A DNA stretch of 21,634 nucleotides, from NCBI RefSeq assembly GCF_046536515.1, contig NZ_JAWDMQ010000024.1:1-21634 (forward strand), given 5' to 3'. Positions 6,431 through 14,711 of the stretch are shown one piece after another. The notes beneath the pieces are model-generated. The model did not search any database, was not told where the DNA came from, and saw nothing but the letters and a program-made list of their open reading frames with translations. The stretch comes from Caldisphaera sp046536515. GTDB lineage: Archaea > Thermoproteota > Thermoprotei_A > Sulfolobales > Acidilobaceae. The position numbers and the translations under genes were made by a program. The number at the start of each line of letters is the position of its first letter. The stretch's first letter is position 1.

Positions 6431-8057
6431 TCTAAGAAGGTTTATAAGAATAAAATTTAATTTAAAAAATATTATAGCATTAGTTTTAATTGTTCTTGGT
6501 TTAATCATTCTAATAATAGAAAAACCCTATTTTTACATTGGATTTGCAATTATGATATCAGGAATATTATTTTATTTAATAACTTTTTTAACAAATAGAT
6601 CCTATATAAAAATAGAATTTGACTTATTATATTCTATTATGCACTTATATTCAATCTCAACAGGTGCACAACCTCCTGGCGTTGTTTTAAAGATCGCAGG
6701 TGAAGGTCCTCATGGAAGGTATTCTAAAGTATTAAAGAAAGCTGGAGAGCTTTCCAAAAAATGGGGGTATACTGTACCTGAAGCTGTAAGTTTGGTTGCT
6801 TTAAAGGAAAAAAACAAGGCATTTAAAGAATTTTTAGAAAGGTTTGCAGTCGTAGCATCTGTCGGGGAAGAGCTTGCTACTTTCTTAAAGGTTGAATTTG
6901 ATACGTTAAAGTTTAACTTTGAAAACACTTATAATAGGTCTTTAGATTCATTGAATGTTTTGTATGGTGTATACACATCAACTATGGTTTCAGTTATTTT
7001 TGCCATATCAACTTTGTTAATGCTCTCTTTCTTCTTTGGTGGAGGAAGTCTTAAAATGATTCTTTTGGGTTACATATCAGCTATGTTTATTATTGCTGTA
7101 TTAGGTGTATTGGTTATTTTAAAGGCCCCTAAAGATTACTTTGAGGCAAAGGCTTCAAGAAACCCTGTTGCACAATTTGCCGATTTTCTAGCAATTATAG
7201 GTGTTGCTATAGGAATCATTCTATCATATTATATTATCAACGATGCAATAAACTATGTTACTCTAGGATTTTCTATGTTTATAATAGGTCTATTGTTAAT
7301 ACCTGCTGGATATATAATAAATAATATGGAAAACATTATCAATGACTACGATACTTTTTTCCCAGTAATGATAAGAAGTTTAGGTACTTATCTTTCTCAA
7401 GTTCCTAACTTAAAACTTGCAATAAAGGATTTAGCTAAGGTAGAACTTGGAAAGTTAAAAAATTTATTAAAAAAATTAAATTCTGCGTTATTTATAGGTG
7501 TTGAAAACGATATTGCAATGCAGAAATTTGGTCTAGATACAAACAGCGAAAATATATATAGATCACTTAATATATTTTCTGATACTGATAAATATGGCGG
7601 AGATTTGCTAAATGTTGGAGTAGTGATATCTGATTTTAATAACATGATACTTTCTTTAAGACAAAAGAAATTACAGGTTTTTGGTAACTTCTTTTCTGCT
7701 CTAGTAATAATGCATGCAAGTATAATAGCTATATTAGAGTTTATGGCATTAATAACATATTATTTTAATAGCCTTTTAGTTCCTTTGAGCTCCGGCCTTT
7801 CTTCGACTTTTCCAGGCTTTATATCTCCACAACCAGGCATGGTAGTTTTTCTTAATCTAGGTACGATTGCATTTTCCGTAATACTCGCTGTTATAAATTC
7901 ATATATATTAGCTATAACAAAAGTAGGGAGCGTTAGATCTTTTTACTTGTTTTTATCAATAATGTTTATATTAACTGGTTTAACTTTAGTTGGTGTTGAT
8001 GCTATAACAATGTATATGTTTCATCTATTTCCAGTTACATCAGCTCCTCAAATCTAA
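6423..8057 (+). CDS. arlJ: Archaellum membrane platform protein ArlJ
   Basis: 544 residues with about nine membrane helices: two near the N-terminus (from NIIALVLIVLGLIILII), a soluble helical domain with the T2SSF-like pattern GAQPPGVVLKIAG and FKEFLERFAVVASVGEELA, four central helices (about residues 175-300), a second cytoplasmic domain (PVMIRSLGTYLSQVPNLKLA), and three C-terminal helices. ArlJ is the polytopic core of the archaellum machine that couples ArlI ATP hydrolysis to filament assembly and rotation. ATG 6423 lies inside the end of arlI (8-base overlap, GGGAGGTT at 6407-6413 in arlI), suggesting coupled translation. Its stop TAA (8055-8057) directly abuts the stop of the opposite-strand gene, so the arl operon ends without any intergenic space. 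Confidence 0.9.
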   Translation: MINLRRFIRIKFNLKNIIALVLIVLGLIILIIEKPYFYIGFAIMISGILFYLITFLTNRSYIKIEFDLLYSIMHLYSISTGAQPPGVVLKIAGEGPHGRYSKVLKKAGELSKKWGYTVPEAVSLVALKEKNKAFKEFLERFAVVASVGEELATFLKVEFDTLKFNFENTYNRSLDSLNVLYGVYTSTMVSVIFAISTLLMLSFFFGGGSLKMILLGYISAMFIIAVLGVLVILKAPKDYFEAKASRNPVAQFADFLAIIGVAIGIILSYYIINDAINYVTLGFSMFIIGLLLIPAGYIINNMENIINDYDTFFPVMIRSLGTYLSQVPNLKLAIKDLAKVELGKLKNLLKKLNSALFIGVENDIAMQKFGLDTNSENIYRSLNIFSDTDKYGGDLLNVGVVISDFNNMILSLRQKKLQVFGNFFSALVIMHASIIAILEFMALITYYFNSLLVPLSSGLSSTFPGFISPQPGMVVFLNLGTIAFSVILAVINSYILAITKVGSVRSFYLFLSIMFILTGLTLVGVDAITMYMFHLFPVTSAPQI

Positions 8058-8552
8058 TTATCTTTGATATTTACCCATTAATAATCCATATCCAATTACT
8101 TTACCTTTAATATAATTAATAAGCTTATCAGCGTTTACCTCTCCTTTTATGTTTAATTCATCGACATTTAATGCATGCAATGCAAAATAATACCTGTGAG
8201 TTCCATGACCTCTTGGAGGACATGGACCATCATATCCAATTTCCCCAAAATCATTTTTACCTTGCTTTCCAATTCCTTCTATAACGCTATTCTTTTGAAT
8301 AGCTTCATATAATGAATTTAGAGATGAAGGAATGTCATATAAAACCCAATGAATGAAAGTTTTCATAGGTGCATCTGGATCGTAAACTATTAGTGCATAG
8401 CTCTTCGCATCACTTACCCCATTCCATTTAAGCCTTGGACTTATATTATCCCCATCACATGTAAATCTTTTAGGTATAGTCTCTCCATTTTTAAAATCAT
8501 CAGAACTCAAGTTAAACTCCTGACCATCTCTTAACAAGTACTCTTTGGGCAA
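8058..8552 (-). CDS. PEBP-family protein (YbhB/YbcL type)
   Basis: 164 residues, typical for bacterial and archaeal phosphatidylethanolamine-binding-protein homologues. The ligand-pocket signatures are present: DPDAP (58-62) followed by HWVLYDIP (68-75), and GYDGPCPPRGHGTHRYYF (106-123). No signal peptide, so it is cytosolic. The family binds anionic groups such as phosphate; in bacteria YbhB/YbcL have been linked to kinase or protease inhibition, but the archaeal role is not established. The start is TTG 8552 with a run of seven G just upstream (minus strand) that can act as ribosome binding site. It is monocistronic, with its own TATA element at 8581-8594, and ends stop-to-stop against arlJ. 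Confidence 0.88.
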   Translation of the reverse strand: MPKEYLLRDGQEFNLSSDDFKNGETIPKRFTCDGDNISPRLKWNGVSDAKSYALIVYDPDAPMKTFIHWVLYDIPSSLNSLYEAIQKNSVIEGIGKQGKNDFGEIGYDGPCPPRGHGTHRYYFALHALNVDELNIKGEVNADKLINYIKGKVIGYGLLMGKYQR

Positions 8553-8574
8553 TTCTACCCCCCCTTATTATAGT

Positions 8575-8596
8575 ATAATTCTAAAAATATAAATTG
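8575..8596 (-). promoter_or_regulatory. TATA promoter of the PEBP gene
   Basis: On the minus strand CCAATTTATATTTTTAG lies about 35 bases before the TTG start at 8552. The TTTATATTTT core fits an archaeal TATA box, with transcription starting around 8560-8565, just before the G-run used as ribosome binding site. It overlaps the 3' end of the candidate C/D-box RNA. Confidence 0.5.
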
Positions 8597-8651
8597 GTCG
8601 GTTGAGACAGGTATCATCACTCATCAGACCCGTGGCAACCTCATTCCAATA
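8594..8651 (-). ncRNA. Candidate C/D-box guide RNA
   Basis: Read on the minus strand, the 58 bases show the spacing of an archaeal C/D sRNA: GGAATGA (8641-8647, poor C box), a 13-base guide, CTGA (8624-8627, perfect D'), a 3-base spacer, GTGATGA (8614-8620, perfect C'), a 12-base guide, CCGA (8598-8601, poor D). ATTGG and CCAAT at the two ends could close a short terminal stem. The second guide is complementary to a target containing TGAGACAG, an octamer I remember from a conserved part of 23S rRNA; the other guide's target is unknown to me. The inner boxes are perfect and the outer ones degenerate, the reverse of the usual pattern, so this stays tentative. The segment is also clearly less A/T-rich than its surroundings. 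Confidence 0.4.
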
Positions 8652-8690
8652 GAGTAGTTAATAAAAAAATTAATATGCTTATTTTAGAAA

Positions 8691-8739
8691 TAAAACTTAA
8701 ATTCTTTATTAGACATAAAAATATTTGATTTTGAGGGGA
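8691..8739 (+). promoter_or_regulatory. Promoter and ribosome binding site of glmS
   Basis: ATAAAACTTAAATTC (8691-8705) is a plausible BRE/TATA element; transcription would start near 8725-8730. GAGGGGA (8733-8739) lies five bases before TTG 8745 and fixes that start, which puts the catalytic Cys at position 2 of GlmS as required. Confidence 0.45.
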
Positions 8740-8744
8740 AAATT

Positions 8745-10598
8745 TTGTGCGGAATTATAGGAATAACTAATAAAAAGTGTAATGTCGTTGACAAACTTAT
8801 TGTAGGTCTTCAAAGACTCGAATACAGAGGGTATGATAGTGTAGGTATCGCAGTTATTAATGGAAATTCAATAAACTTTAAAAAAGGAGCAGGAGACTTA
8901 GAAACTGTTATGAAAAGACTTAGTTTTACTGATTTATCTGGTAGCACTGGTATAGCTCATACTAGATGGGCAACTCATGGCGGTGTTAACGATATTAATG
9001 CCCACCCCCATATGGATTGTACAGGAAATATAGCTGTAGTTCATAATGGTGTTATAAGAAACTTTGCCTCTTTAAAATTTGAATTAGAAAATAAAAGACA
9101 TAAAATAAAAAGCGAAACAGATACAGAATTATTTGCCCACTTATTAGAGGAAGAAGAAAGAAATAGTGAAACTTTTATCGAGGCGCTAGCAAAGGCTTTG
9201 GCAAAAATTGATGGAACTTATTCTTTCGGCATATTATATAGAAAAGAACCAGATAAAATCTATTTTGCAAAAATGAGATCACCATTAATTATAGGAGTCA
9301 GTGAAAATATAAAAGCGATAGCAAGTGATTTACCTGCTTTACTAGATATGACCAAAACAGTTATATTATTGGAAGATGGAGAGTTTGGATATATTAGTCC
9401 TACGAGTTTTGAAATATATAAATTACTTCCTGGGGGAGGATATAAAAGGCTGAGCCTTGAACAAATTACACTTAAAGTTAAAACTGTTGAACTGACACCT
9501 GAAGCAGCAAGTAAAGGCGGATATCAACACTTTATGATAAAGGAAATATATGAACAACCAAATGCTATAAGAGAAACGTTTGAAGGAAATATTGAGGATC
9601 CTGCTTTAATAAAAGCTGCAGAAATTGTTTCTTCATCTAATAGAATTTTCTTAACGGCTGCTGGGACTAGCTATCATGCTTCCTTAGTATTCTCAAAAAT
9701 TTTAGCTAAAAGAGCAAAACTATTTTCATATCCTATAATTTCTTCCGAAATGAGCTATGTATCTTCAACATTTCAAAAAGATGACTTATTAATAGCTGTT
9801 TCTCAAAGCGGTGAAACCTTTGATACATTACAAGCAATAAGGGATGCAAAAAAGAATGGAGTAAAGGTTATAGCAGTTACAAACGTATTGGGAAGCGCTA
9901 TAGTTAGAGAATCCGATTTTTCTTTATATACAAGGGCAGGGCCTGAAATTGGAGTTGCAGCAACGAAAACGTTTCTATCACAAATAATGCTTTTGGAGAT
10001 GTTGTCAGCATTTATTTCTTATGAAAGAAAAGAATTTGATAAAAACGAAAAAAACAAAATATTAGACTATTTAAGGTATGCTCCAAATCTTATTCAATCA
10101 TCATTAGAAGCAAGCGATACATTAATACCAGCTCTGTTAAATTTACATAAAAAGAACTCTTCATATATCTTAGGCAGAGGCCTTGGCTCAGCTATAGCTA
10201 TGGAAGGAGCATTAAAAATCAAAGAAATAACTTATTTACATGCAGAATCTTATCCAGCAGGAGAAAGCAAACATGGACCTATAGCTCTAGTTGAAAAAGA
10301 TTTTCCAGTTTATATAGTATCAACTAGTGATGCTCCTGAAATTGCTGGAAATGCAATAGAAATGGCAGCAAGAAATGCAAAAGTAATAGTAGTTAGACCT
10401 GCAGATTTAAAATTGGAGTTAAAAGAAGATAGGAAAAGCATATATTTTGCCGATATGCCGCCTTCAAACTCAATTTTAGAACTTGAGCCGTTTATTTTAA
10501 CTCCTCTATTTCAAATACTTGCCTACAGACTAGCAGTAGAGAGGGGGTATAATCCAGATAAGCCAAGAAACTTGGCTAAAACTGTAACTGTTGAATGA
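8745..10598 (+). CDS. glmS: Glutamine-fructose-6-phosphate aminotransferase (isomerizing)
   Basis: 617 residues, close to the usual 600-610. It makes glucosamine-6-phosphate from fructose-6-phosphate and glutamine, the entry to amino-sugar nucleotides. N-terminal class II glutaminase: Cys2 nucleophile after the removed Met (MCGIIGI), AHTRWATHGG (71-80), HNGVI and SETDTEL. Then two SIS sugar-phosphate domains: TAAGTSYHASL, SQSGETFDT, and LGRGLGSAIAMEGALKIKE, with ESYPAGESKHGPIALV. The C-terminus PRNLAKTVTVE is the canonical GlmS end that carries the Lys contacting the sugar. Start TTG 8745 is fixed by the Cys2 requirement and by GAGGGGA upstream. The stop overlaps the GAGGTGAT site of the following nucleotidyltransferase, so the two form an operon. 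Confidence 0.96.
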   Translation: MCGIIGITNKKCNVVDKLIVGLQRLEYRGYDSVGIAVINGNSINFKKGAGDLETVMKRLSFTDLSGSTGIAHTRWATHGGVNDINAHPHMDCTGNIAVVHNGVIRNFASLKFELENKRHKIKSETDTELFAHLLEEEERNSETFIEALAKALAKIDGTYSFGILYRKEPDKIYFAKMRSPLIIGVSENIKAIASDLPALLDMTKTVILLEDGEFGYISPTSFEIYKLLPGGGYKRLSLEQITLKVKTVELTPEAASKGGYQHFMIKEIYEQPNAIRETFEGNIEDPALIKAAEIVSSSNRIFLTAAGTSYHASLVFSKILAKRAKLFSYPIISSEMSYVSSTFQKDDLLIAVSQSGETFDTLQAIRDAKKNGVKVIAVTNVLGSAIVRESDFSLYTRAGPEIGVAATKTFLSQIMLLEMLSAFISYERKEFDKNEKNKILDYLRYAPNLIQSSLEASDTLIPALLNLHKKNSSYILGRGLGSAIAMEGALKIKEITYLHAESYPAGESKHGPIALVEKDFPVYIVSTSDAPEIAGNAIEMAARNAKVIVVRPADLKLELKEDRKSIYFADMPPSNSILELEPFILTPLFQILAYRLAVERGYNPDKPRNLAKTVTVE

Positions 10599-10608
10599 GG
10601 TGATATGA

Positions 10609-11760
10609 ATGCTTGGAGTAGTATTAGCTGGAGGATATGGTAAGAGGCTATTACCATTAACAAAGGAAAAACCTAAATCTTTTTTGGAGATAGGAGGAAG
10701 GCAGCTATTTGATTATAGTGTAGAAATATTAAGAAACGCAGGTATACGAAATGTAGTTGTAGTTGTTCCTCCTGGATATGAAAACATGGCTATACCAAGA
10801 GACGAAAATGTTTACATAGTTACACAGAAAGGGGAAGATATAAGAGGAGGCATTTTTACAGCAGTTCAAGAAGCAAAGAAAAGAAGTGAAGATCAAGTTT
10901 TGATAGCATATTCAGGTTTTTTGGCGAACCCAAACATAGGAAAATCAATATTAGATTATTATTCTACATCAGGATATCCAATTGTTATAGGTGTAGCACC
11001 TGTATCAACGGGTTTAGAAACATATGGATTTGTTAGCATAGATTATAGGGGACAAATAACAAGCTACATGCAATCAAACGATCAAAATAAAGGATGGTTA
11101 AAAAATAGGGGGTATGTTTTTGCAGGTATTATGGTTTCAGATACTAAACAATTAGAAATAATAGCAAAAGACCAATTTGAAACTTCAATGATGATAATGT
11201 CAAAAGAAGGAGTAGTAGGGGGTATAATATGGAATAATAAATGGATTGAAGTAGGATATCCGTGGGATTTCTTAGATGCACTAAAAATAATATTAAGCGA
11301 GACTGGAACTAAAATAAGCAAAAATGCTAATGTTAGTAGATCTGCTATTATATCAAATGGAGTTATAATAGATGACTATGCAACTATTGAAGACGGAGCA
11401 GTAATTATAGGTCCTGCATATATAGGCAGAAGGAGTCAAGTTTTGGCTGGCAGCATAATAAAACCATATACAAGTATTGAAGAAAATGTAATAATAGGTG
11501 AAAATAGTATTATTTCATCTTCTTTGCTAATGAAAGATTCCATAGTTTCATCCTTATCAGAAATTAGATCCTCAGTCTTGGGAGAAAAAGTTAAGGTAGA
11601 GCAATGTGCTCATCTAATAGAAGGAATACCAGACATGTTACCAGAAAGGCTAAAAGTGATTACAGAGTTTTTAGGAGAAGTTAAACTAGGAGCAATAATT
11701 GCACCCAATGAAATTATTAAAGCCTTCAGCATATTGGGAAGCGGTAAGATTATAGAGTAA
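10609..11760 (+). CDS. Sugar-1-phosphate nucleotidyltransferase with left-handed beta-helix domain
   Basis: 383 residues. The N-terminal Rossmann-like domain starts GVVLAGGYGKRLLPLTKEKP-KSFLEIGG (3-30), with the nucleotide-binding GG-G-R and the PK lysine; EVGYPWDFLDALKIIL marks its end. From about residue 240 hexapeptide repeats (SAIISNGVII, GAVIIGPAYIGRR, NVIIGENSII) form a left-handed beta helix. It resembles Sulfolobus tokodaii ST0452-type bifunctional enzymes that make UDP-GlcNAc or dTDP-glucose. The acetyltransferase signature (H--Y-GDS-IG---N-GAGT) is not seen: the aligned place reads SSVLGEKVKVEQCAH. So it may be only a nucleotidyltransferase. ATG 10609 has GAGGTGAT ten bases after the glmS stop begins. 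With glmS the likely product is an activated amino sugar for glycans, including N-glycans on archaellin and S-layer. Confidence 0.85.
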   Translation: MLGVVLAGGYGKRLLPLTKEKPKSFLEIGGRQLFDYSVEILRNAGIRNVVVVVPPGYENMAIPRDENVYIVTQKGEDIRGGIFTAVQEAKKRSEDQVLIAYSGFLANPNIGKSILDYYSTSGYPIVIGVAPVSTGLETYGFVSIDYRGQITSYMQSNDQNKGWLKNRGYVFAGIMVSDTKQLEIIAKDQFETSMMIMSKEGVVGGIIWNNKWIEVGYPWDFLDALKIILSETGTKISKNANVSRSAIISNGVIIDDYATIEDGAVIIGPAYIGRRSQVLAGSIIKPYTSIEENVIIGENSIISSSLLMKDSIVSSLSEIRSSVLGEKVKVEQCAHLIEGIPDMLPERLKVITEFLGEVKLGAIIAPNEIIKAFSILGSGKIIE

Positions 11761-11799
11761 ACTGCATTCTAATAAATTAGTTATAATAAAAATTAATTT
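11761..11799. terminator. Convergent intergenic gap with A/T runs
   Basis: Thirty-nine bases between the nucleotidyltransferase stop and the stop of the minus-strand UbiD gene. They are nearly all A/T, with short T runs in both directions, which is what archaeal terminators need. No stable hairpin is seen. Confidence 0.3.
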
Positions 11800-13260
11800 T
11801 TAAATTTTATTTAAATAATTTTTAAATATTTCTTCTATTTTCTTATTAACTTCTTCATCTTCACTAACAATTTCTGGCCAAGATTTTCCTTCTCTTTCTT
11901 CTGGTAACTTTCTTGTTGCATCTATACCCATTTTACTTCCAAAAGATGGAAATAAATTTGAAGGATCTAAAGCATCACTATGAGATCCTTTAATTATTAG
12001 CACGTCTTTCTCAGGATTGACATTACTTGATAAAGCCCAAATTACTTTACCAATATCGTTGGGGTCTATATAATGATCTACTACTATTATTATTTTTGTT
12101 AGTGATGATTGCCCAATACCCCACAATGCATTCATAACTTTTTTTGCTTGTCCAGGAAACCTTTTCTTGATAGAAACTATAAGAAGACCTTGAAAGACCC
12201 CTTCAACAGGATAATTTATATCAACAATTTCTGGAATTATCATCTGCATTATAGGCTTGAAAATCTTTTCTATAGCTTTACCCATAACTGCATCTTCTAA
12301 AGGTGGAATTCCTACAACTGTACCGTAATATATTGGATCATCTCTCACATATACCCTATCTACAACAAATAATGGATATTTTTCAGTAGGTTTATCATAA
12401 TACCCCCAATGATCTCCAAAAGGACCTTCATCAAGCAACTGATTAACTAATACTTTCCCTTCTAGAACTATTTCTGAATTAGCAGGTACTAAAATACCAT
12501 TGTTGAGTTCGTAAAGCTCAATTCCTTTATTTCTAATTATACCTGCAAACAAAGCCTTATCAATAGGATATGGAACTGGTGAAACCGAGGCAAGCATTGT
12601 TCCAGGATCACTACCAATAGAAACAGCTATAGGTATTTCATCCTTCTTATTTTCCATAGCATTTAAATGTACATGAGCACCTCTTTTATGTATTTGCCAA
12701 TGAACTACACCCTTGTTACCATTTAAAATCATAATTCTATATACTCCCATATTAATTGTTTTTTCGTTTTCTTGTGTAATAACCATACCAAATGTAACGT
12801 ATCTTCCTCCATCTTTGGGCCATGTTTTGAAAAAGGGTATTTTATCTAATGGATTATCTTTATTTTCAATAACATTTTCTGTAAAAGGGGCTTTATTGAC
12901 TTTCTTTGGTAAATATGAAGACATTTTTGTTAAGTCTCCTAATGTCTTTATTTTATCAAACATTTTATATGGAATTGGTGAAGTTATTGGTTCAATCATT
13001 CTTATTCCAATTTCTTCTAAGTTATTTACAGATAAAGATGATGATATTGTATCTAAATTAGGAAAGAGGTTTCCAGCAATTTTCCAATTTTCAAATCCCT
13101 TAACTTTTTCAAAAACAACAGAGGGTCCTTTTGAATACATTATTCTCCTTAAATAAGCAGGTATTTCCAAGATTGGTGAAAGCTCCTCTTTAACTCTAAT
13201 TAAACTATTTCTATTTTCTAGCCATTCTATATAATTTCTTAAGTCTTTTAATGGATCCAT
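11800..13260 (-). CDS. UbiD-family prFMN-dependent decarboxylase, possibly trans-anhydromevalonate 5-phosphate decarboxylase
   Basis: 486 residues, full family length. prFMN/metal ligands are visible: N170 and R175 in NMGVYR, H191 in HWQIHKRGAH, and the catalytic pair E278 and D283 in DEGPFGDHWGYY (Glu-Asp spacing as in E. coli UbiD). Family members cap alpha,beta-unsaturated acids by reversible decarboxylation with prenylated FMN made by UbiX. In most archaea, one UbiD homologue decarboxylates trans-anhydromevalonate 5-phosphate in the modified mevalonate pathway, and this is the leading guess for a crenarchaeon; UbiX and the phosphomevalonate dehydratase genes are not in the window. An alternative is a role with the nearby organic-acid genes. 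ATG 13260 has GGTG nine bases upstream. It is downstream of the MFS gene on the same strand with a 58-base gap holding its own TATA element. Confidence 0.88.
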   Translation of the reverse strand: MDPLKDLRNYIEWLENRNSLIRVKEELSPILEIPAYLRRIMYSKGPSVVFEKVKGFENWKIAGNLFPNLDTISSSLSVNNLEEIGIRMIEPITSPIPYKMFDKIKTLGDLTKMSSYLPKKVNKAPFTENVIENKDNPLDKIPFFKTWPKDGGRYVTFGMVITQENEKTINMGVYRIMILNGNKGVVHWQIHKRGAHVHLNAMENKKDEIPIAVSIGSDPGTMLASVSPVPYPIDKALFAGIIRNKGIELYELNNGILVPANSEIVLEGKVLVNQLLDEGPFGDHWGYYDKPTEKYPLFVVDRVYVRDDPIYYGTVVGIPPLEDAVMGKAIEKIFKPIMQMIIPEIVDINYPVEGVFQGLLIVSIKKRFPGQAKKVMNALWGIGQSSLTKIIIVVDHYIDPNDIGKVIWALSSNVNPEKDVLIIKGSHSDALDPSNLFPSFGSKMGIDATRKLPEEREGKSWPEIVSEDEEVNKKIEEIFKNYLNKI

Positions 13261-13267
13261 AAATACA

Positions 13268-13300
13268 CCAAATAAATATAAAGTTAAAATCGGTTAAAAA
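13268..13300 (-). promoter_or_regulatory. Probable promoter of the UbiD-family gene
   Basis: On the minus strand CCGATTTTAACTTTATATTTATTTGGTG precedes the ATG at 13260. CTTTATATTT is a good TATA element; the GGTG downstream of it is the ribosome binding site. The 5' leader would be very short. Confidence 0.4.
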
Positions 13301-13318
13301 ACTTTAAAAAATAAAAAA

Positions 13319-14668
13319 TTATTTAGCAACTACTTCAACTTTTTGTCCTGAGGATTTAGGTCCTAAAACGGCTATGTCTATACCAACTATTAATGAAAAG
13401 ATGAATGTAACTAAAAATAGTGTTGTAGGTCCTAGTGAAACTAATATAGAGCCCAACAAAGTTATTAATATAAAGGTACCTAACCTGCTTATACTATATT
13501 GAAGTCCATCAGCTGCTGCCCTAACTCTCGTTGGAAGGATTTCAGCCATGTACAAATGATATGTATTTGAAAATAGATTTAAAAATGTTGCTAACAAAAA
13601 TCCTGATACTTCAAGCAGTGCAACACTTTTAGAATATCCAAATAATACTCCAAAGATTCCCGCCAATATTATATATGTTACTATCTGCCATTTTCTATCG
13701 AATAACTTTTCTATAACAAATATAGATATTACAGACCCTATAAAGTAACCGGTGTAAATAATAAATGTCATTGTTGTTGATTTTGCAAATGTAAAGCCTT
13801 TTTCATAAAGAACCGTTGGAGCCAAAGATGTAAATCCATAATAAACGGATGCTTGGAAAAACTGGAAAATTATTAGCATTATCATTCTCTTTAAATATGG
13901 TCCTTTAAATGCATCACCTAAAGGAACTTTCTTAGTTTTGATAACCTCAACCTCAACAGGTTCCGGCAGCCTCTTCCCTTCTTTTACAGCTTGTTCTTCA
14001 AATCTAGATACAATCTTATCAGCTTCATCATATTTTCCATGCACTTCCAACCATCTTGGCGATTCAGGAATCATAAATCTAAGAGGAATTATTGAAAGTA
14101 TTCCTAATCCACCTATCCAAAATATCCATTGCCAGTGCAACGGTATAGTAAATATTGCAATGCCTGCTACAACTAAAGGAGCCAGCCATGCTATCGTATA
14201 TGCTATTGCTAATCTATTGCCTCTTATTGAAGGCTGGAAAAACTCAGTTGACATAATATCTACAACTAATATTGCTTCAGGCCCAGCACCAAACCCCGCT
14301 AAGAATCTTAAAGCTCCGAATAAGTAAACGTTTGGAGAAAATGGCGTAAGCAGATATGCTAGACTCATAATAGCCATATTTATTAATATTACTGTTCTTC
14401 TTCCAAGATAATCTCCTATATAACCTAATAATATTACTCCTATGAATGCTCCTAAGAAGAATATAGCTACTGTATAGAATATTGATGTAGAAATGCCTAC
14501 ATGATAATAAAGGTGTATTGCAGCAACTGCAAATCCTCCTGCTATTAAATCATATAAATCAAAAAATTCTCCTAAGCTCAATAATATTAGCAACTTTGTA
14601 TGTAAGCTAGTCCATGGAATTCTATCTAATCTAGCTGCAATAGAATGCTTATTCGAGCTCATACCCAA
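13319..14668 (-). CDS. MFS transporter, sugar/metabolite:H+ symporter type
   Basis: About 449 residues with 12 predicted membrane helices in two halves. Between helices 2 and 3 lies GYIGDYLGRR, the MFS signature (D-x-x-GRR). After helix 6 it has PESPRWLEVHGKYDEAD, characteristic of the sugar porter/SV2/organic-anion branch, followed by a basic cytoplasmic loop (EVEVIKTKKVPLGDAF). It should be a proton-coupled transporter for a sugar, aromatic acid or dicarboxylate; the substrate cannot be read from sequence. Start: AGGTGA lies five bases before TTG 14668, the same geometry as other genes here; ATG 14662 is the alternative. It is divergent from the DRE-TIM/CoA-transferase operon across a shared promoter gap, which suggests it may import that pathway's substrate. 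Confidence 0.85.
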   Translation of the reverse strand: MGMSSNKHSIAARLDRIPWTSLHTKLLILLSLGEFFDLYDLIAGGFAVAAIHLYYHVGISTSIFYTVAIFFLGAFIGVILLGYIGDYLGRRTVILINMAIMSLAYLLTPFSPNVYLFGALRFLAGFGAGPEAILVVDIMSTEFFQPSIRGNRLAIAYTIAWLAPLVVAGIAIFTIPLHWQWIFWIGGLGILSIIPLRFMIPESPRWLEVHGKYDEADKIVSRFEEQAVKEGKRLPEPVEVEVIKTKKVPLGDAFKGPYLKRMIMLIIFQFFQASVYYGFTSLAPTVLYEKGFTFAKSTTMTFIIYTGYFIGSVISIFVIEKLFDRKWQIVTYIILAGIFGVLFGYSKSVALLEVSGFLLATFLNLFSNTYHLYMAEILPTRVRAAADGLQYSISRLGTFILITLLGSILVSLGPTTLFLVTFIFSLIVGIDIAVLGPKSSGQKVEVVAK

Positions 14669-14711
14669 ATTCATCACCTAATGTATTCATATTTGAATTT
14701 TAATCTTAATA

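Noticed and set aside
8590..8660. The C/G-rich patch upstream of glmS as a glmS-type ribozyme or riboswitch
   Set aside because: It is about 100 bases before the gene, does not have the glmS ribozyme core that is known only in bacteria, and fits box spacing of a C/D RNA on the other strand better.
12713..13156. 147-residue plus-strand frame opposite the UbiD gene
   Set aside because: Complement of a gene whose catalytic residues are all present; the hydrophobic reading is what the reverse of A/T-rich coding DNA usually gives.
13938..14327. 129-residue plus-strand frame opposite the MFS gene
   Set aside because: Shadow of transmembrane coding sequence, no start signal and no domain.
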